Shown here piece after piece: positions 16,026 through 25,316 of a DNA stretch of 64,000 bases (position 1 is the stretch's first letter; each line of letters starts with the position of its first letter). The position numbers were made by a program, and so were the translations under genes. Below the pieces are notes generated by a model. That model ran no database searches, was not told the DNA's origin, and saw nothing but the letters and a program-made list of their open reading frames with translations. Source of the DNA: Sphingomonas sp. AP4-R1 (GTDB lineage: Bacteria > Pseudomonadota > Alphaproteobacteria > Sphingomonadales > Sphingomonadaceae); the NCBI RefSeq assembly GCF_013113735.1, contig NZ_CP053346.1:2618001-2682000 (forward strand), given 5' to 3'.

Positions 16026-18074
16026 TTAATTTTCTATTCCCCATTCTTGTCCGCCGCCAACGCCCTTGAGCCAATAGTCGAACCAGCGTAAATTGCGTTC
16101 ATATGCTGCCAATCGATGTGCGGGCTGCCATTTTACATGATGTTCATCCGGAAAGACGAAAAGTGAAACCGGCCGCCCCGCCTGCTTGAGCGCTGTGTAG
16201 CTTGAGACGGCAGCGCGAAACTCATCATCCGACTGCTGCATCAATAGTGGCATCGTAATCTGCTTGGCGTTCTGAATCAGCGACATGCGCGACCAGAATT
16301 GAGCATTGTAGTCGATCAAGCGCGGCCACCCAATCTCGTGGAAGGCCTGTGATGCCCCTGGGCCGACAAAAGCATCCTGAAACGGCTCCCAACAGCAACC
16401 GCTGACCGACGCCGCTTTGAACGCCGTACTATTTATCGCAGCGAACTGAACCGTCGACGATCCGTCGCTCAGCCCTGTGAGCCCAATCCTCCCAGGGTCG
16501 ACAATGCCTCGCCTGGTCAGAACCTGAACAGCGACTTCTATCGACGAAAGCACGCTGCGCCGATCAGTGAAACCGGCCAAGAGATGACGTTCATAGTCCG
16601 CCATTGTCGCCGAACGTGGCACAAGGTTTCGGGCGTCGGGCCTTTGGACGCTAAGGACCGCGTAGCCCCGATTAGCGAATGCCTGAATGGGAAATTCGTC
16701 ACCAACCCCGCCGCGTAAAAATCCCCGTGATGTATATTGAACCACAATTAGGGGATACGTCGTGCCACGGACATACCCTACCGGATAAACGAGGTCGCCA
16801 AAGGTCTCGACCCCGAACGCGTTTCGCCAGTTTAGACGCTCGACTTGCCCGAGGGCTAAACCGCCGAAGGTCGGATTAGGATTATAAATTACCCGCGCAT
16901 CACCGGTGCCAGGATTGAGCATGACAAGGTGGCGCGGCACGCGAGATTGCTCACGGGCACATATGAGATTGTCCCCGAGGGCTTGGCATTCAACAAGAAG
17001 ATCCGCAGTGAGGTAAAGCCGCCGCGGCGAACCCCGACCGGGCTGCCACTCATAGATGGCCAACTCACCCCGACCCCAGCCTTCCCGCCGAAGATAGCGT
17101 AAGCGCTGACCGCCCTTCACCCACCAAATCAAAGTCGCCCCAGAACAGGCCTCCTCTGCACAGCGGCTCGTCCGATTCCCACGATCCCTTACCAAAATCT
17201 GCGACGGCTCCGACCAGCCCGGAACGCTCCCGCGCTGCACGGAGGCCGCGCGTCCCTGCGGCGACGTTACTACTGAGGAGCTGCCTGCAGCGCCGCCGGC
17301 GCCCAGGGCGTCGACATCAGCTCCTGTTGCGCGATCAACCACACCCGTTGCAAGTTCGAGGCTTCGTACGACAATTGTGTCTGTGCGGAACGCCTCCGGT
17401 CCATTTGCGAACAACGGTATAAACCGTTCATCATACCGGTAACCGCGGAGGGCTTCGTCGCGGCGACTCCTTTCCTGGGCGGTTTCGGTCGAACCGGTCG
17501 AGAAGATGACCCGCCGACCGTCAGCTGAAATTGCGAAATTCTCAACATCCTGTGCCTCAGACGTCAGGCACTCAGTCTGGCTACCATCTGACGCCGACCG
17601 CCAAACCTGGACCTTTCCGGCGGGTTTCTTGAGAAAATATACCGACTTTGCGTCTGCGGACCAGATGATCGGGGCCGAGGCCGCGTATCCGGTGCTTACA
17701 GTAGCGCCGCCGATGCCGCGCACTATTTGAGGTATGAACCCGCCACCGGCATCGATCGTCTTAGGCGGCGAATCGTCATAAATGTTTGCAACGACAATTT
17801 CGATCTCATATTGGTTCGAGGACGGATCGGCTCGCCTGATCTGGAACGCCACCTTCTTCCCGTCGGGCGAGACGCTAAATACATGCTGTCCGGGCTCTGG
17901 GTAGGTAGGGCCAATATCCGTCAGTTGAACGAGATCGGCCGCCGTCAAGGGTCTGGCGGCAGGGCTGTCCGGGTGCGTTGAGCTCGCAGGTTTCTGACTT
18001 CCCGCCGAAATGCACGGTGCGCTGCCGCAAATAAGGGCGAGCGCCACCGCTCTCCAGAATCTCAGGAATGGCAT
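16026..18074 (-). CDS. Lasso peptide isopeptidase (prolyl-oligopeptidase fold)
   Basis: The 682-aa protein has a signal peptide (hydrophobic residues 8-24), an N-terminal beta-propeller-like region, and a C-terminal alpha/beta hydrolase domain. The probable catalytic residues are Ser near 535 (GLSDGSS), Asp near 617 (QQSDDEF) and His near 643 (PDEHHVKW). Enzymes of this type in alphaproteobacterial lasso clusters hydrolyse the isopeptide bond and linearise the cognate lasso peptide. It is convergent with the C gene (56-bp gap) and its start overlaps the receptor's stop by 1 nt within ATGA, so it is coupled to uptake. Confidence 0.92.
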   Translation of the reverse strand: MPFLRFWRAVALALICGSAPCISAGSQKPASSTHPDSPAARPLTAADLVQLTDIGPTYPEPGQHVFSVSPDGKKVAFQIRRADPSSNQYEIEIVVANIYDDSPPKTIDAGGGFIPQIVRGIGGATVSTGYAASAPIIWSADAKSVYFLKKPAGKVQVWRSASDGSQTECLTSEAQDVENFAISADGRRVIFSTGSTETAQERSRRDEALRGYRYDERFIPLFANGPEAFRTDTIVVRSLELATGVVDRATGADVDALGAGGAAGSSSVVTSPQGRAASVQRGSVPGWSEPSQILVRDRGNRTSRCAEEACSGATLIWWVKGGQRLRYLRREGWGRGELAIYEWQPGRGSPRRLYLTADLLVECQALGDNLICAREQSRVPRHLVMLNPGTGDARVIYNPNPTFGGLALGQVERLNWRNAFGVETFGDLVYPVGYVRGTTYPLIVVQYTSRGFLRGGVGDEFPIQAFANRGYAVLSVQRPDARNLVPRSATMADYERHLLAGFTDRRSVLSSIEVAVQVLTRRGIVDPGRIGLTGLSDGSSTVQFAAINSTAFKAASVSGCCWEPFQDAFVGPGASQAFHEIGWPRLIDYNAQFWSRMSLIQNAKQITMPLLMQQSDDEFRAAVSSYTALKQAGRPVSLFVFPDEHHVKWQPAHRLAAYERNLRWFDYWLKGVGGGQEWGIEN

Positions 18075-20671
18075 CAGAAGCTCTTGCTGATCGACAAACT
18101 TAGAAATCGCCCAGTACTTGGAAAATTGTTGGAGTCGTAATTGTAACCGATCGGACTTATCGTCCGAATAAATGGCGGCTTCTTGTTGAAGACGTTGAGA
18201 GCAGAGACAAGGAAAGTTGTGTTAGCGAGCGGGCCGCCCACGTCTCCGGTTTCAAAGCGACCGACGAGATCGAATGTCGCGAAAGAGCCCACCCTTTGAA
18301 AGGGCGCAACGCGGTTATCAAGCGACCCGCCGATGTAAGACAGCACTCCGGACAGCGAAAATCCGCCCCGCTGCCATTCAAGAGACGACGAGGCCCGCCA
18401 GTGGGGTTGCCTGAAGATAATCCCAGCGAGCTGGACCGACGGCTGGTCGGCGGTAAGCTGTTGAATGCTTTTCAGATAGCTTGCTGCACCGACGAGATGG
18501 AAATGGTCTCGGTCACCTAGCGAGAACGCATAATCGGCGGCAATATCGACGCCCTCGATCTTCTGTCGCGCGGCGTTCTGAAGGTAGTTTGTGACAATCG
18601 CCCCAACGGGTGCGGTGGTGGGATCGCCGCCGCCTTGGTCATAAATCGCCGAGAGGCCAGAGAGCGCTGCTAACACCTGTTCGCGTGTTGGGTTAAGCGT
18701 AATATACGGGCTATAGATGGGCAAGAACGCCAGCGAATTCAGAGGAATTGGCGAGACCGCCCTGTCCCGATACTTAATCCGGAATAAGCTTACATCCACC
18801 CTCAATCCTTCTGCGAATGAGGGGGTGAACGACGCAGTGGCGGTCCAATTGGTCGCGCGTTCCGGCTTTAGCTCGGGATTTCCGCCAATAAGATACAGTA
18901 CCGCCCCTGGCACAGGACTAGGTGGGAGGAAAAAGGTCTCGCCGGGCTGAGAAGCGCCCTGTCGGGGCTGTCCGGACTGGTAAAGGGTGGGGGCTTTGAA
19001 GGACTTTCCCCAACTGAACTTCAGCGCGATGTCTCTGACGGGAGAATAGGCTACACCAAACTTCGGGGTGGCGACGTCGCCAACACCGCCGACATCCTCA
19101 TATCGCATTGCTGCGCTCAAGCTCAGCCGATTCACAAACGGAATTTCGTTGGACGCCGAGATGAACGGTAGCGAAACCTCTGCGAAGCCATAATGTACAG
19201 GCCGGCTTTCCACAAAGTTTAGGGACGGAGTAGCCGTTCCCGATTCTATTGTGGCAACGTCTATGATGAGCCTCGTATCGCGGACCCCCCCACCAAGGGC
19301 AATGCGCGCGTCGCCTCCCGGCAATTCGAATAGCGGTCCGTCTGCACCCAGCTCGACTGACCGAATGCGATTTGTGTAGAGGCCCTTTTGGACGAGGAAG
19401 AACGATCCGTCGAAAGCTATGGCAGCGTTTTGATTCACTCGACTTTCGCCGATTACGCCGGCCAATCTTACTTCCCATGCACTGCCGACGGCAACTTTCA
19501 ACGCTGGGGCAACCGTCCACGAACGGGTATCCACATTGATATTGGTGCCCGACACGAGGCACCCATCAGTCACAGTGTAGTTCACGCAGAGAGAGCTATC
19601 GCGCTTGCTGAACTGGGCATCCAGTTCCAGAGCGACACCCTCGGAGAGATTTTGGTGTCCCGCGAGGACAGCACTATACTGCGTCATGCCGCTTTGGAGC
19701 GTTTCAGACGGATGATTTGACTGAGTGTACGAGCGGTCGCCCGCCTTGATAGGCGTCGTATGTCGATAGTCGACAGCCGCCATGAAACCGCCTGTCGACC
19801 ATCGCCGCCCTGTTACGAGATTATATTGCTGTTCGAAATTGCCACCGTCAGTCGCTCCGCCCACTCGAGCAGATACGATTGCCCCGTCAAAATCCCGGCG
19901 CAGTACGACGTTTGCCACCCCGCCAACGGCGTCAGATCCATAGAGCGCCGACGATCCATCGGTCACGACTTCTACTCGCTCGACGGCAGCGAGCGGCACA
20001 GCTGAAATGTCGACACCTTGGCTTATGGCGTCATAGGCGACACGATGGCCATTGAAGAGGGTCAAAGTCGCATCCGCGCCCAAGCCCCGCAAATTCAACG
20101 TCGATGACGAGGTGACATTTTCAGAGCCGCCCTGTCCTCCGGCAGCAACACCTGGGTTCTGGCCGCCAGAATAGTTCTGGACGAGGCTCCGTGCAAAGCT
20201 GCCCAAATCGCTTATGCCACGCTTCTCAATCGCGGTCTTGGAAGCGACGACCATCGGCGAGATTCCCTCGCCGCCACGAATATGGCTTCCAGTGACGACA
20301 ATGTCCGCATCGCCCGCCGAGCGTCCCGCTACTTCGCCCGGCGGCCCCGATCGCCCCCGGATGATGACGACATCCTTCCGGTATTGCGCGGTTAGACCGG
20401 ATCCTTCGAGCAGTGCCCGGACGGCCTCATTCGCGCTGTAAGTGCCGCGCAGGCGAGGCGCGCTTCGTCCGAGCACGGCCTGCGAGTTGAAGATGATCTC
20501 CTTCCTCGACAGGCGGCTCACGGTCTTGAGGGCCTCACCCAGGTCCCCGGCCTCGATATTATACTCAACCCGACGCTCGTCCGCGGCGAGGGCAGGGGCG
20601 GCCGGCACGAGTGTACCGATCGCCACCGCTGCAAGAAGTGCGTACCGAAACCGAGACCCCATTCGAACCAT
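18074..20671 (-). CDS. TonB-dependent receptor with N-terminal signalling domain
   Basis: The 865-aa protein has a signal peptide (ending APALA), a secretin/TonB N-terminal (STN) domain (VEYNIEAGDLGEALKTVSRLS, about residues 35-105), a plug domain (RGLGADATLTLFNGHR), and a 22-strand-type beta barrel ending in a TonB-receptor C-terminus (SLSISKSF). The STN domain marks a transducer that signals to FecR. I chose the ATG at 20671, preceded by AAGGGGG; the frame extends 23 codons upstream without one. In this context the likely ligand is the lasso peptide; iron chelates are the alternative. Confidence 0.92.
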   Translation of the reverse strand: MVRMGSRFRYALLAAVAIGTLVPAAPALAADERRVEYNIEAGDLGEALKTVSRLSRKEIIFNSQAVLGRSAPRLRGTYSANEAVRALLEGSGLTAQYRKDVVIIRGRSGPPGEVAGRSAGDADIVVTGSHIRGGEGISPMVVASKTAIEKRGISDLGSFARSLVQNYSGGQNPGVAAGGQGGSENVTSSSTLNLRGLGADATLTLFNGHRVAYDAISQGVDISAVPLAAVERVEVVTDGSSALYGSDAVGGVANVVLRRDFDGAIVSARVGGATDGGNFEQQYNLVTGRRWSTGGFMAAVDYRHTTPIKAGDRSYTQSNHPSETLQSGMTQYSAVLAGHQNLSEGVALELDAQFSKRDSSLCVNYTVTDGCLVSGTNINVDTRSWTVAPALKVAVGSAWEVRLAGVIGESRVNQNAAIAFDGSFFLVQKGLYTNRIRSVELGADGPLFELPGGDARIALGGGVRDTRLIIDVATIESGTATPSLNFVESRPVHYGFAEVSLPFISASNEIPFVNRLSLSAAMRYEDVGGVGDVATPKFGVAYSPVRDIALKFSWGKSFKAPTLYQSGQPRQGASQPGETFFLPPSPVPGAVLYLIGGNPELKPERATNWTATASFTPSFAEGLRVDVSLFRIKYRDRAVSPIPLNSLAFLPIYSPYITLNPTREQVLAALSGLSAIYDQGGGDPTTAPVGAIVTNYLQNAARQKIEGVDIAADYAFSLGDRDHFHLVGAASYLKSIQQLTADQPSVQLAGIIFRQPHWRASSSLEWQRGGFSLSGVLSYIGGSLDNRVAPFQRVGSFATFDLVGRFETGDVGGPLANTTFLVSALNVFNKKPPFIRTISPIGYNYDSNNFPSTGRFLSLSISKSF

Positions 20672-20770
20672 CTTTTTGCCCCCTTGGAAATTCCCGACAA
20701 TTTGGCGGGATTTTGAGGGAGCATCGCAACAAAACTGCAAACTACGGGGTAGGTCTCAAAAATTTCCGGA

Positions 20771-21832
20771 TTATTTCTTCCGAAGTGTGATCTCGTCCGG
20801 TTTGGTCCTCTCGGCGTCCAGGTCGAACAGGGTCGCAAGGCGATCGGCAACCTGATCGGCATCATCGACCCGGAATCGGCCGCTGACCCGCAACGTCCCA
20901 AGACTTGGATCGCCTAGACGGATCGAGGTCGCGGAACCCCGGTTGGCTTCAGCGACCACTGCCGTCAGCGGCGTGCGCTCATATTCACGCACCGCCGAGA
21001 TCTCGGGCGTGACGGCAGCAGGTTGAAGTTGAGTGCTTGTCTGCATGGCTCGATGAACATCCGACGTGACAGCCGCGAAACTGAGAGTCTCGCCTGGTTC
21101 CAGCCGCGCAACAGCAGTCGGACCAGTCGTTCCCTTGATAACACTGGGCCGTTCGACATCGACCGCCCCGCGCAGCAACGTGACGATCACACGCTCGTCC
21201 CTCCCCACACTGACTTCGAAGATCGTGCCGCGTGCTGTCACGCTTCCGCCACCAGCCAGCACAACGAAGGGGCGGATCTCATGCGCCACATCAAAGCGGG
21301 CACGACCGCGTTCGAGCTTCAACTCGCGCCGTCCGGTGCTGAAGCGCGCGAAGAGCTCGCTATTGCGATCGAGTTCGACCAAGGAGCCATCGGCGAGCCG
21401 CACCCTTTCGGAGGCATTCTGAGTCGCGTAGCGCTGACGCTCGGTCGCCTGATCAGCCTTCGGCTGCGCCACCTGGACTGGAGCATGCTCCAAGCCCGGT
21501 AGCTCCACCTTTGCAATCCAGCCTCCGATGCCAATGGTCAAAAGCAGGCTGGCAGCGATTCCGGCCCATCTCAAACGGCGACCGCTCGCTTCGTTGTCAT
21601 TGGCTTCCTGGCGTTCGTCTTCGCTCTGAGCCGCCATGAAACGCCCCAGAGCGAAAATCTCGCCGGCGTGATCGTAAGCGCCGCGGTGCGTTGCGCCGAG
21701 GGCAAGCCAATGTTCGAACTGCGGGCGCCACTCCTCCGCATCAGGGCCCCGCATCCTGGCGAACCACAAAGATGCCTCACGCATTTGCTGGTCCATCCTC
21801 GGCATAGGCTCCGGCATATCGTCCTCAGCCAT
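20771..21832 (-). CDS. FecR-type anti-sigma factor
   Basis: The protein (about 353 aa) has a DUF4880-like N-terminal cytoplasmic part (ASLWFARMRGPDAEEWRPQFEHWL), one membrane helix (RWAGIAASLLLTIGIGGWIA, about residue 90), and a periplasmic FecR domain (RVRLADGSLVELDRNSELFARFSTGRRELKLERGRARFDV). It passes the receptor's signal to the ECF sigma factor. The start at 21832 has GGAA 6 nt upstream; an ATG two codons earlier (21838) is also possible. It overlaps the sigma gene's end by 8 nt. It stands just before the receptor gene. Confidence 0.9.
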   Translation of the reverse strand: MAEDDMPEPMPRMDQQMREASLWFARMRGPDAEEWRPQFEHWLALGATHRGAYDHAGEIFALGRFMAAQSEDERQEANDNEASGRRLRWAGIAASLLLTIGIGGWIAKVELPGLEHAPVQVAQPKADQATERQRYATQNASERVRLADGSLVELDRNSELFARFSTGRRELKLERGRARFDVAHEIRPFVVLAGGGSVTARGTIFEVSVGRDERVIVTLLRGAVDVERPSVIKGTTGPTAVARLEPGETLSFAAVTSDVHRAMQTSTQLQPAAVTPEISAVREYERTPLTAVVAEANRGSATSIRLGDPSLGTLRVSGRFRVDDADQVADRLATLFDLDAERTKPDEITLRKK

Positions 21833-22373
21833 GGGCATTTCCGATGCTCTTGCCGATGCGCACAATGGCCTCCGCCACATGCCATTCCACGGTTCGGATA
21901 CTGATATCGAGTTTCTCGGCTATCTGCTTATATCCCAGTTCTTCGGCCCGATGTAACAAATATACCTCTTTCGTCCTCTGCGGAAGGTTTTCGACAGCCA
22001 GTCGGTAGCGCTCTCGCATCTCGTTTACTTCCGCGATGGCATCCGGGCCGGCAACGTCTTTGCCGACGGAATAGACCACGGGGTCGAAGGATTGTGCCTT
22101 GGCCCAGGCGCGCACGCGGTCGGCCAGGAGATGCCGGACGATTCCCTGCAAATAGGCACCCGGATTGCTGGACGCAGCGGTGGATCGCGAAGCGACGAGC
22201 CTCGTGAAAGCCTCCTGCACCAGATCGTGCCGGTCCTCCTCAAGCCAGACGCGCGGCTTGAGGAAGGACAGCAGCTTCGGTGCCTCCCTTCGATAGACGG
22301 CTTCGAACTGGCGATGGTCATGGCATGCGGACGCACCCGCACAGGTGCCCTCATTCTCACTGGCGCGAAACAT
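21825..22373 (-). CDS. ECF (FecI-type) RNA polymerase sigma factor
   Basis: Region 2 is visible as FEAVYRREAPKLLSFLKPRV followed by DLVQEAFTRLV, and region 4 as LPQRTKEVYLLHRAEELGYKQIAEKLDISIRTVEWHVAEA. Together with the FecR protein and the STN-containing receptor it makes a surface-signalling cascade, here predicted to switch on receptor and isopeptidase when the lasso peptide is outside. The start is uncertain: the frame is open to an ATG at 22511, and I chose 22373 because it gives a normal ECF length (182 aa). Confidence 0.85.
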   Translation of the reverse strand: MFRASENEGTCAGASACHDHRQFEAVYRREAPKLLSFLKPRVWLEEDRHDLVQEAFTRLVASRSTAASSNPGAYLQGIVRHLLADRVRAWAKAQSFDPVVYSVGKDVAGPDAIAEVNEMRERYRLAVENLPQRTKEVYLLHRAEELGYKQIAEKLDISIRTVEWHVAEAIVRIGKSIGNAHG

Positions 22374-22650
22374 CGGGTCACGCGCACGGTCGGAGGTCGC
22401 AGCGCGCCAAAGCGCGACGGCAGAAATGGAGCGAAGACAGCATGACAAGACCACCCAAGGGTGGCGGGCAATATCGTCCATTGCTTTCGCCCAGCCGTCG
22501 AGGATGGGCATCTAGTCATGCCTGGAAGGTTTATCCTGCAGACGGTCCCCAGCCGTTTACCGCACTGCGGGAAAACTCTGCAACGATTTCCAGGTCGTTG
22601 CAACCCGCCACGTGCATGGGAACGGTCATTCGCCGTTCTGCATCGCATCC
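22374..22650. promoter_or_regulatory. Gap upstream of the sigma factor gene
   Basis: About 280 bp between the MarR stop and the chosen sigma start. It holds a dyad at 22579-22602 (next entry). If the sigma gene starts at 22511 instead, most of this gap is coding. Confidence 0.4.
22579..22602. promoter_or_regulatory. Inverted repeat TGCAACGA-n8-TCGTTGCA
   Basis: A perfect 8-bp dyad with an 8-nt spacer lies 49 bp beyond the MarR stop and upstream of the sigma gene. It could be an operator for the MarR protein or a terminator of the MarR transcript, but no T run follows on either strand. Confidence 0.45.
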
Positions 22651-23046
22651 TCAGCGGTCGCTCGGCTCGCGCGTCGGCAGAACAGCAAAGAGTTCGACCA
22701 TCCGATCGAAGAAGCGATCGAGCAATTCTGTCGCTTCCGGTTCCAGCTCGACAAGGATCCGTCGACCGTCGTTTGGATCGCGTCGAAGATTGACCAGCCC
22801 GCGTTCTGCCATGCGATGGACAATGCGTTGCGAGTTCCGTTCCGATGCGCTCGACGCTCCAGTCAGCGCGGTCAGCGAACGCGGTTGCCGACTTTTGCAG
22901 GTATAGAGATCGAGAAGCATTTCGAACGCCGGCATGGTGAATAGATCCCGGCCGAACTCATCCGCTCGCAGCCGCTGCACCTGTTCGGTCAAATCGACCA
23001 CGCTGCAGCGGCTTACGTTGGCGATGATGGGTGGACCATGCATCAT
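22651..23046 (-). CDS. MarR-family transcriptional regulator
   Basis: The 131-aa protein has a winged helix of MarR type: RSLTALTGASSASERNSQRIVHRMAERGLVNLRRDPNDGRRILVELEPEA, with the DxxDGR-type wing. I set the start at 23046, where GGGAGC lies about 10 nt upstream; the frame extends back to 23211 through residues with no MarR similarity. It reads towards the sigma/FecR/receptor genes and may regulate them. Confidence 0.75.
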   Translation of the reverse strand: MMHGPPIIANVSRCSVVDLTEQVQRLRADEFGRDLFTMPAFEMLLDLYTCKSRQPRSLTALTGASSASERNSQRIVHRMAERGLVNLRRDPNDGRRILVELEPEATELLDRFFDRMVELFAVLPTREPSDR

Positions 23047-23524
23047 TTCAACTGCTCCCTGTCCGACTTGTCCAACGGGCAGAAAACGGCGGCAATCAGA
23101 TTCGGCAGTATGAGCATGACACGCTCCTTTCTCGTGAGAGAGGAATTTGCATGTCTCCCGCCCGGCATATTGTAAGTTCTTGTCTGTAAAGCGTGCTTGG
23201 ACCATATCCATCCATTACGGATGATTAAGTATGTAACGATAAATTAACGTCGCTTTTGAATAGGTCTCGCGAGGATCGGGGTGTTGCACCAGCTCAGCCT
23301 GAGCGGTGCTCGGGCCGGTCGCCTCTGTAGCTCGCATTTATAGTGTCTGGCCGCGATGATCAGTCTTGGCCGCGCGAAGGGCAACCGCGCTGACATGAAG
23401 ACCGGGTTCCACTTGTATTGATTTCTTGGTGACAGACGTCGGCATTGCATCGCTTGCAGAGAAATCAAGAAAGTTGGCGCAATATGAGCGTTTGCCCGAG
23501 GCTGACAGGGGATGGCGATGCTTG
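23047..23524. other. 478-bp gap without a supported gene
   Basis: This stretch is AT-rich near 23200-23260 (probable promoter of the MarR gene, reading leftwards). A 77-codon minus-strand frame at 23338-23571 overlaps the next gene and has no ribosome-binding site, so I do not call it. Confidence 0.4.
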
Positions 23525-23866
23525 TCAGGCCTGACCCGGACGGCGAACGAGCGCGCAAGCACTGTTAGCAATAACCCGGCCCTTGGAGTCTATCGCTTGG
23601 ACGATGCCGGATAGAAGCTCGGGCGGATCAGCAGGATCGAGCAGGACCAGCTTTGCCTCCATCCGCCATGGCCCTTCATCTGGGATAGCTGGCATGGACA
23701 AAGTGATCGTCAGCAAGGCCGGCTCGATCTGATATGAGCCGGCGGAAACTCCTGTCACCGCGATCGTCACGGCTCCATCATCAAGTATGAGTTCGTTGCC
23801 GGCCGGATTGCGTGGCGTCCGATGCGTAAAATCGAGCCACCAACGCCCTTCCATCGCATTCGCCAT
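23525..23866 (-). CDS. Small protein of unknown function
   Basis: The 113-aa product (start MANAMEGRWWLDFTHRTP) is predicted to be mostly beta strand, with alternating hydrophobic positions (VTIAVTGVSAGSYQIEPALLTITLSMP, in parts). This faintly recalls GrlR/lipocalin-like small proteins, but that is only an impression. No signal peptide or membrane helix is visible. It is isolated, with gaps of about 470 bp on both sides. Another ATG (M5) is possible. Confidence 0.45.
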   Translation of the reverse strand: MANAMEGRWWLDFTHRTPRNPAGNELILDDGAVTIAVTGVSAGSYQIEPALLTITLSMPAIPDEGPWRMEAKLVLLDPADPPELLSGIVQAIDSKGRVIANSACALVRRPGQA

Positions 23867-24338
23867 GGTTGGAGATCCCGCTCTGGATTGCCGACTCAGT
23901 CTACCACAATGTTTGGTATCACGCAGCTGACATCGGCCAGCAGCGTTAGAACTGCCGGATCACCGCCAAGCGGGCTACGATACTTCGATGGTCCGACAGT
24001 ATAGGCTTCGCTTATAGCTCGACATGTTCCGCTTATCTCTTGGCGACTGATCCGCGGGATTCCAACGGACGGTGCGCGGATCCGCCGATCGCGCCACAAC
24101 TGGCCGCACGCATCTAATGGTGCTCATCCAGACGTTGCGTTCGAGATCTGGACCTTCGGACGATATGATATCTGGGTCTGGCTTGCGTGCGTTCCGGGAG
24201 GGGAGGGAGAGCAGGGTTGCTGGACGATTCAAGGCTGCCTCAGCCCGGCAATCGCCAGCACCTGCCTCACCGCCCCGCCGCCAGACGTCGTTGACCGTTC
24301 GTCTCCCGGAAAGAGCGGGCTGGGCCAATCGCTCGGAA
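23867..24338. other. 472-bp gap upstream of the TOPRIM gene
   Basis: Most of this gap shows no convincing frame. The long minus-strand frame across it is a shadow of the TOPRIM gene. The part nearest the TOPRIM gene carries the first copy of the G/A-rich repeat (24196-24216). Confidence 0.4.
24196..24216 (+). repeat. G/A-rich leader repeat, copy 1
   Basis: GGGAGGGGAGGGAGAGCAGG, 123 nt before the TOPRIM gene start. It is the most distant of the copies from its gene. See the finding on the repeated leader. Confidence 0.55.
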
Positions 24339-25283
24339 ATGCCCATGACACGCACCAACAACAACCGAAACCCGCAATTAGAGGCGATCGGTTCCGACAT
24401 CGTCAAACGCCTCGGCGGTACATGGAGGCCGGGCGGCGCGATGTGCCTTTGTCCAGCCCATGCAGATCGCAGGCCCAGTCTGTCTGTGCGCGTTGGGCAC
24501 CATGCGCTGCTCTTCAAATGTTTCGCGGGTTGCGACTCCCGCGACGTCATCAATGAGATCCTGCGTCTCGACGAGAACGCGCTTCACCATGTGGAACAGG
24601 CCTCTCACTCCTCGGCGAGAATGCCGTCGGACCTGTGGCGCCGGCAGCAGGCACTGCGGATATGGGATGAAGCCCGGCCGCTCGCCGGCACACCCGCCGA
24701 AATCTATCTGCGCCGCAGGCGAATAGCGCTGCTGCCCCGTGCCTTGCGCTTCCATCCCCGGACACCTCTCGGGCAGGGGGACGATGTCGAGTTCCGGCCC
24801 GCCATGATCGCGGCCCTGCACGATGGGGGCCTGCATGATGAGGGGCGCTTCATCGCTATCCAGCGAACCTTCTTTGACAGTGACGATGCACGGCGCGCCC
24901 GCGATCTTGCCGATCCACGCATGACGCTTGGCCGTCCCGAGCACGCAGCCGTGATGCTGGGCGCGGCGACATCGACCCTTGGCCTCGCCGAAGGAGTCGA
25001 GACCGCAATCTCCGCGATGATCCTGTTCGGGATACCGGTCTGGGCCACCCTTGGCAGCGAGCGGCTTCATCAGATCGCGATCCCAGATCGCGTCACGCGG
25101 CTGGTTCTCTTCCCGGACAACGACGTGGCCGGTGAGATCGGCGTTGCTCACGCGCTCGAAAGCTACGCGATGCCGGATCGCTGCATCGATGTCGAGTTCC
25201 CGCCGACCGGCTTCAAGGACTGGAACGACGTGCTCCGGATGGGAGGGGAGGGAGTGGGGGAGTGGTGGCGGCAAGTGGCCTGA
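24339..25283 (+). CDS. Zinc-finger/TOPRIM primase-like protein (DUF7146-type)
   Basis: The 314-aa protein has a CHC2-like zinc-binding region at about residues 34-60 (CLCPAH then CFAGC) and a C-terminal TOPRIM domain with the Glu motif LAEGVETA near residue 216 and the Asp motif LFPDNDVAG near residue 258. Such proteins occur on plasmids and phages as primase-like replication factors. The starts at 24339 and 24345 are both possible, with GGAA just upstream; the frame opens earlier but the extension is arginine-rich noise. It precedes the ParB-like gene by 33 bp. Confidence 0.85.
   Translation: MPMTRTNNNRNPQLEAIGSDIVKRLGGTWRPGGAMCLCPAHADRRPSLSVRVGHHALLFKCFAGCDSRDVINEILRLDENALHHVEQASHSSARMPSDLWRRQQALRIWDEARPLAGTPAEIYLRRRRIALLPRALRFHPRTPLGQGDDVEFRPAMIAALHDGGLHDEGRFIAIQRTFFDSDDARRARDLADPRMTLGRPEHAAVMLGAATSTLGLAEGVETAISAMILFGIPVWATLGSERLHQIAIPDRVTRLVLFPDNDVAGEIGVAHALESYAMPDRCIDVEFPPTGFKDWNDVLRMGGEGVGEWWRQVA
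25241..25268 (+). repeat. G/A-rich leader repeat, copy 2
   Basis: GGGAGGGGAGGGAGTGGGGG followed by AGTGGTGG, located in the last codons of the TOPRIM gene and 49 nt before the ParB-like start. Confidence 0.65.
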
Positions 25284-25316
25284 TGGTCAGGCTTTCCCCG
25301 CCAGGAGACTACCACA

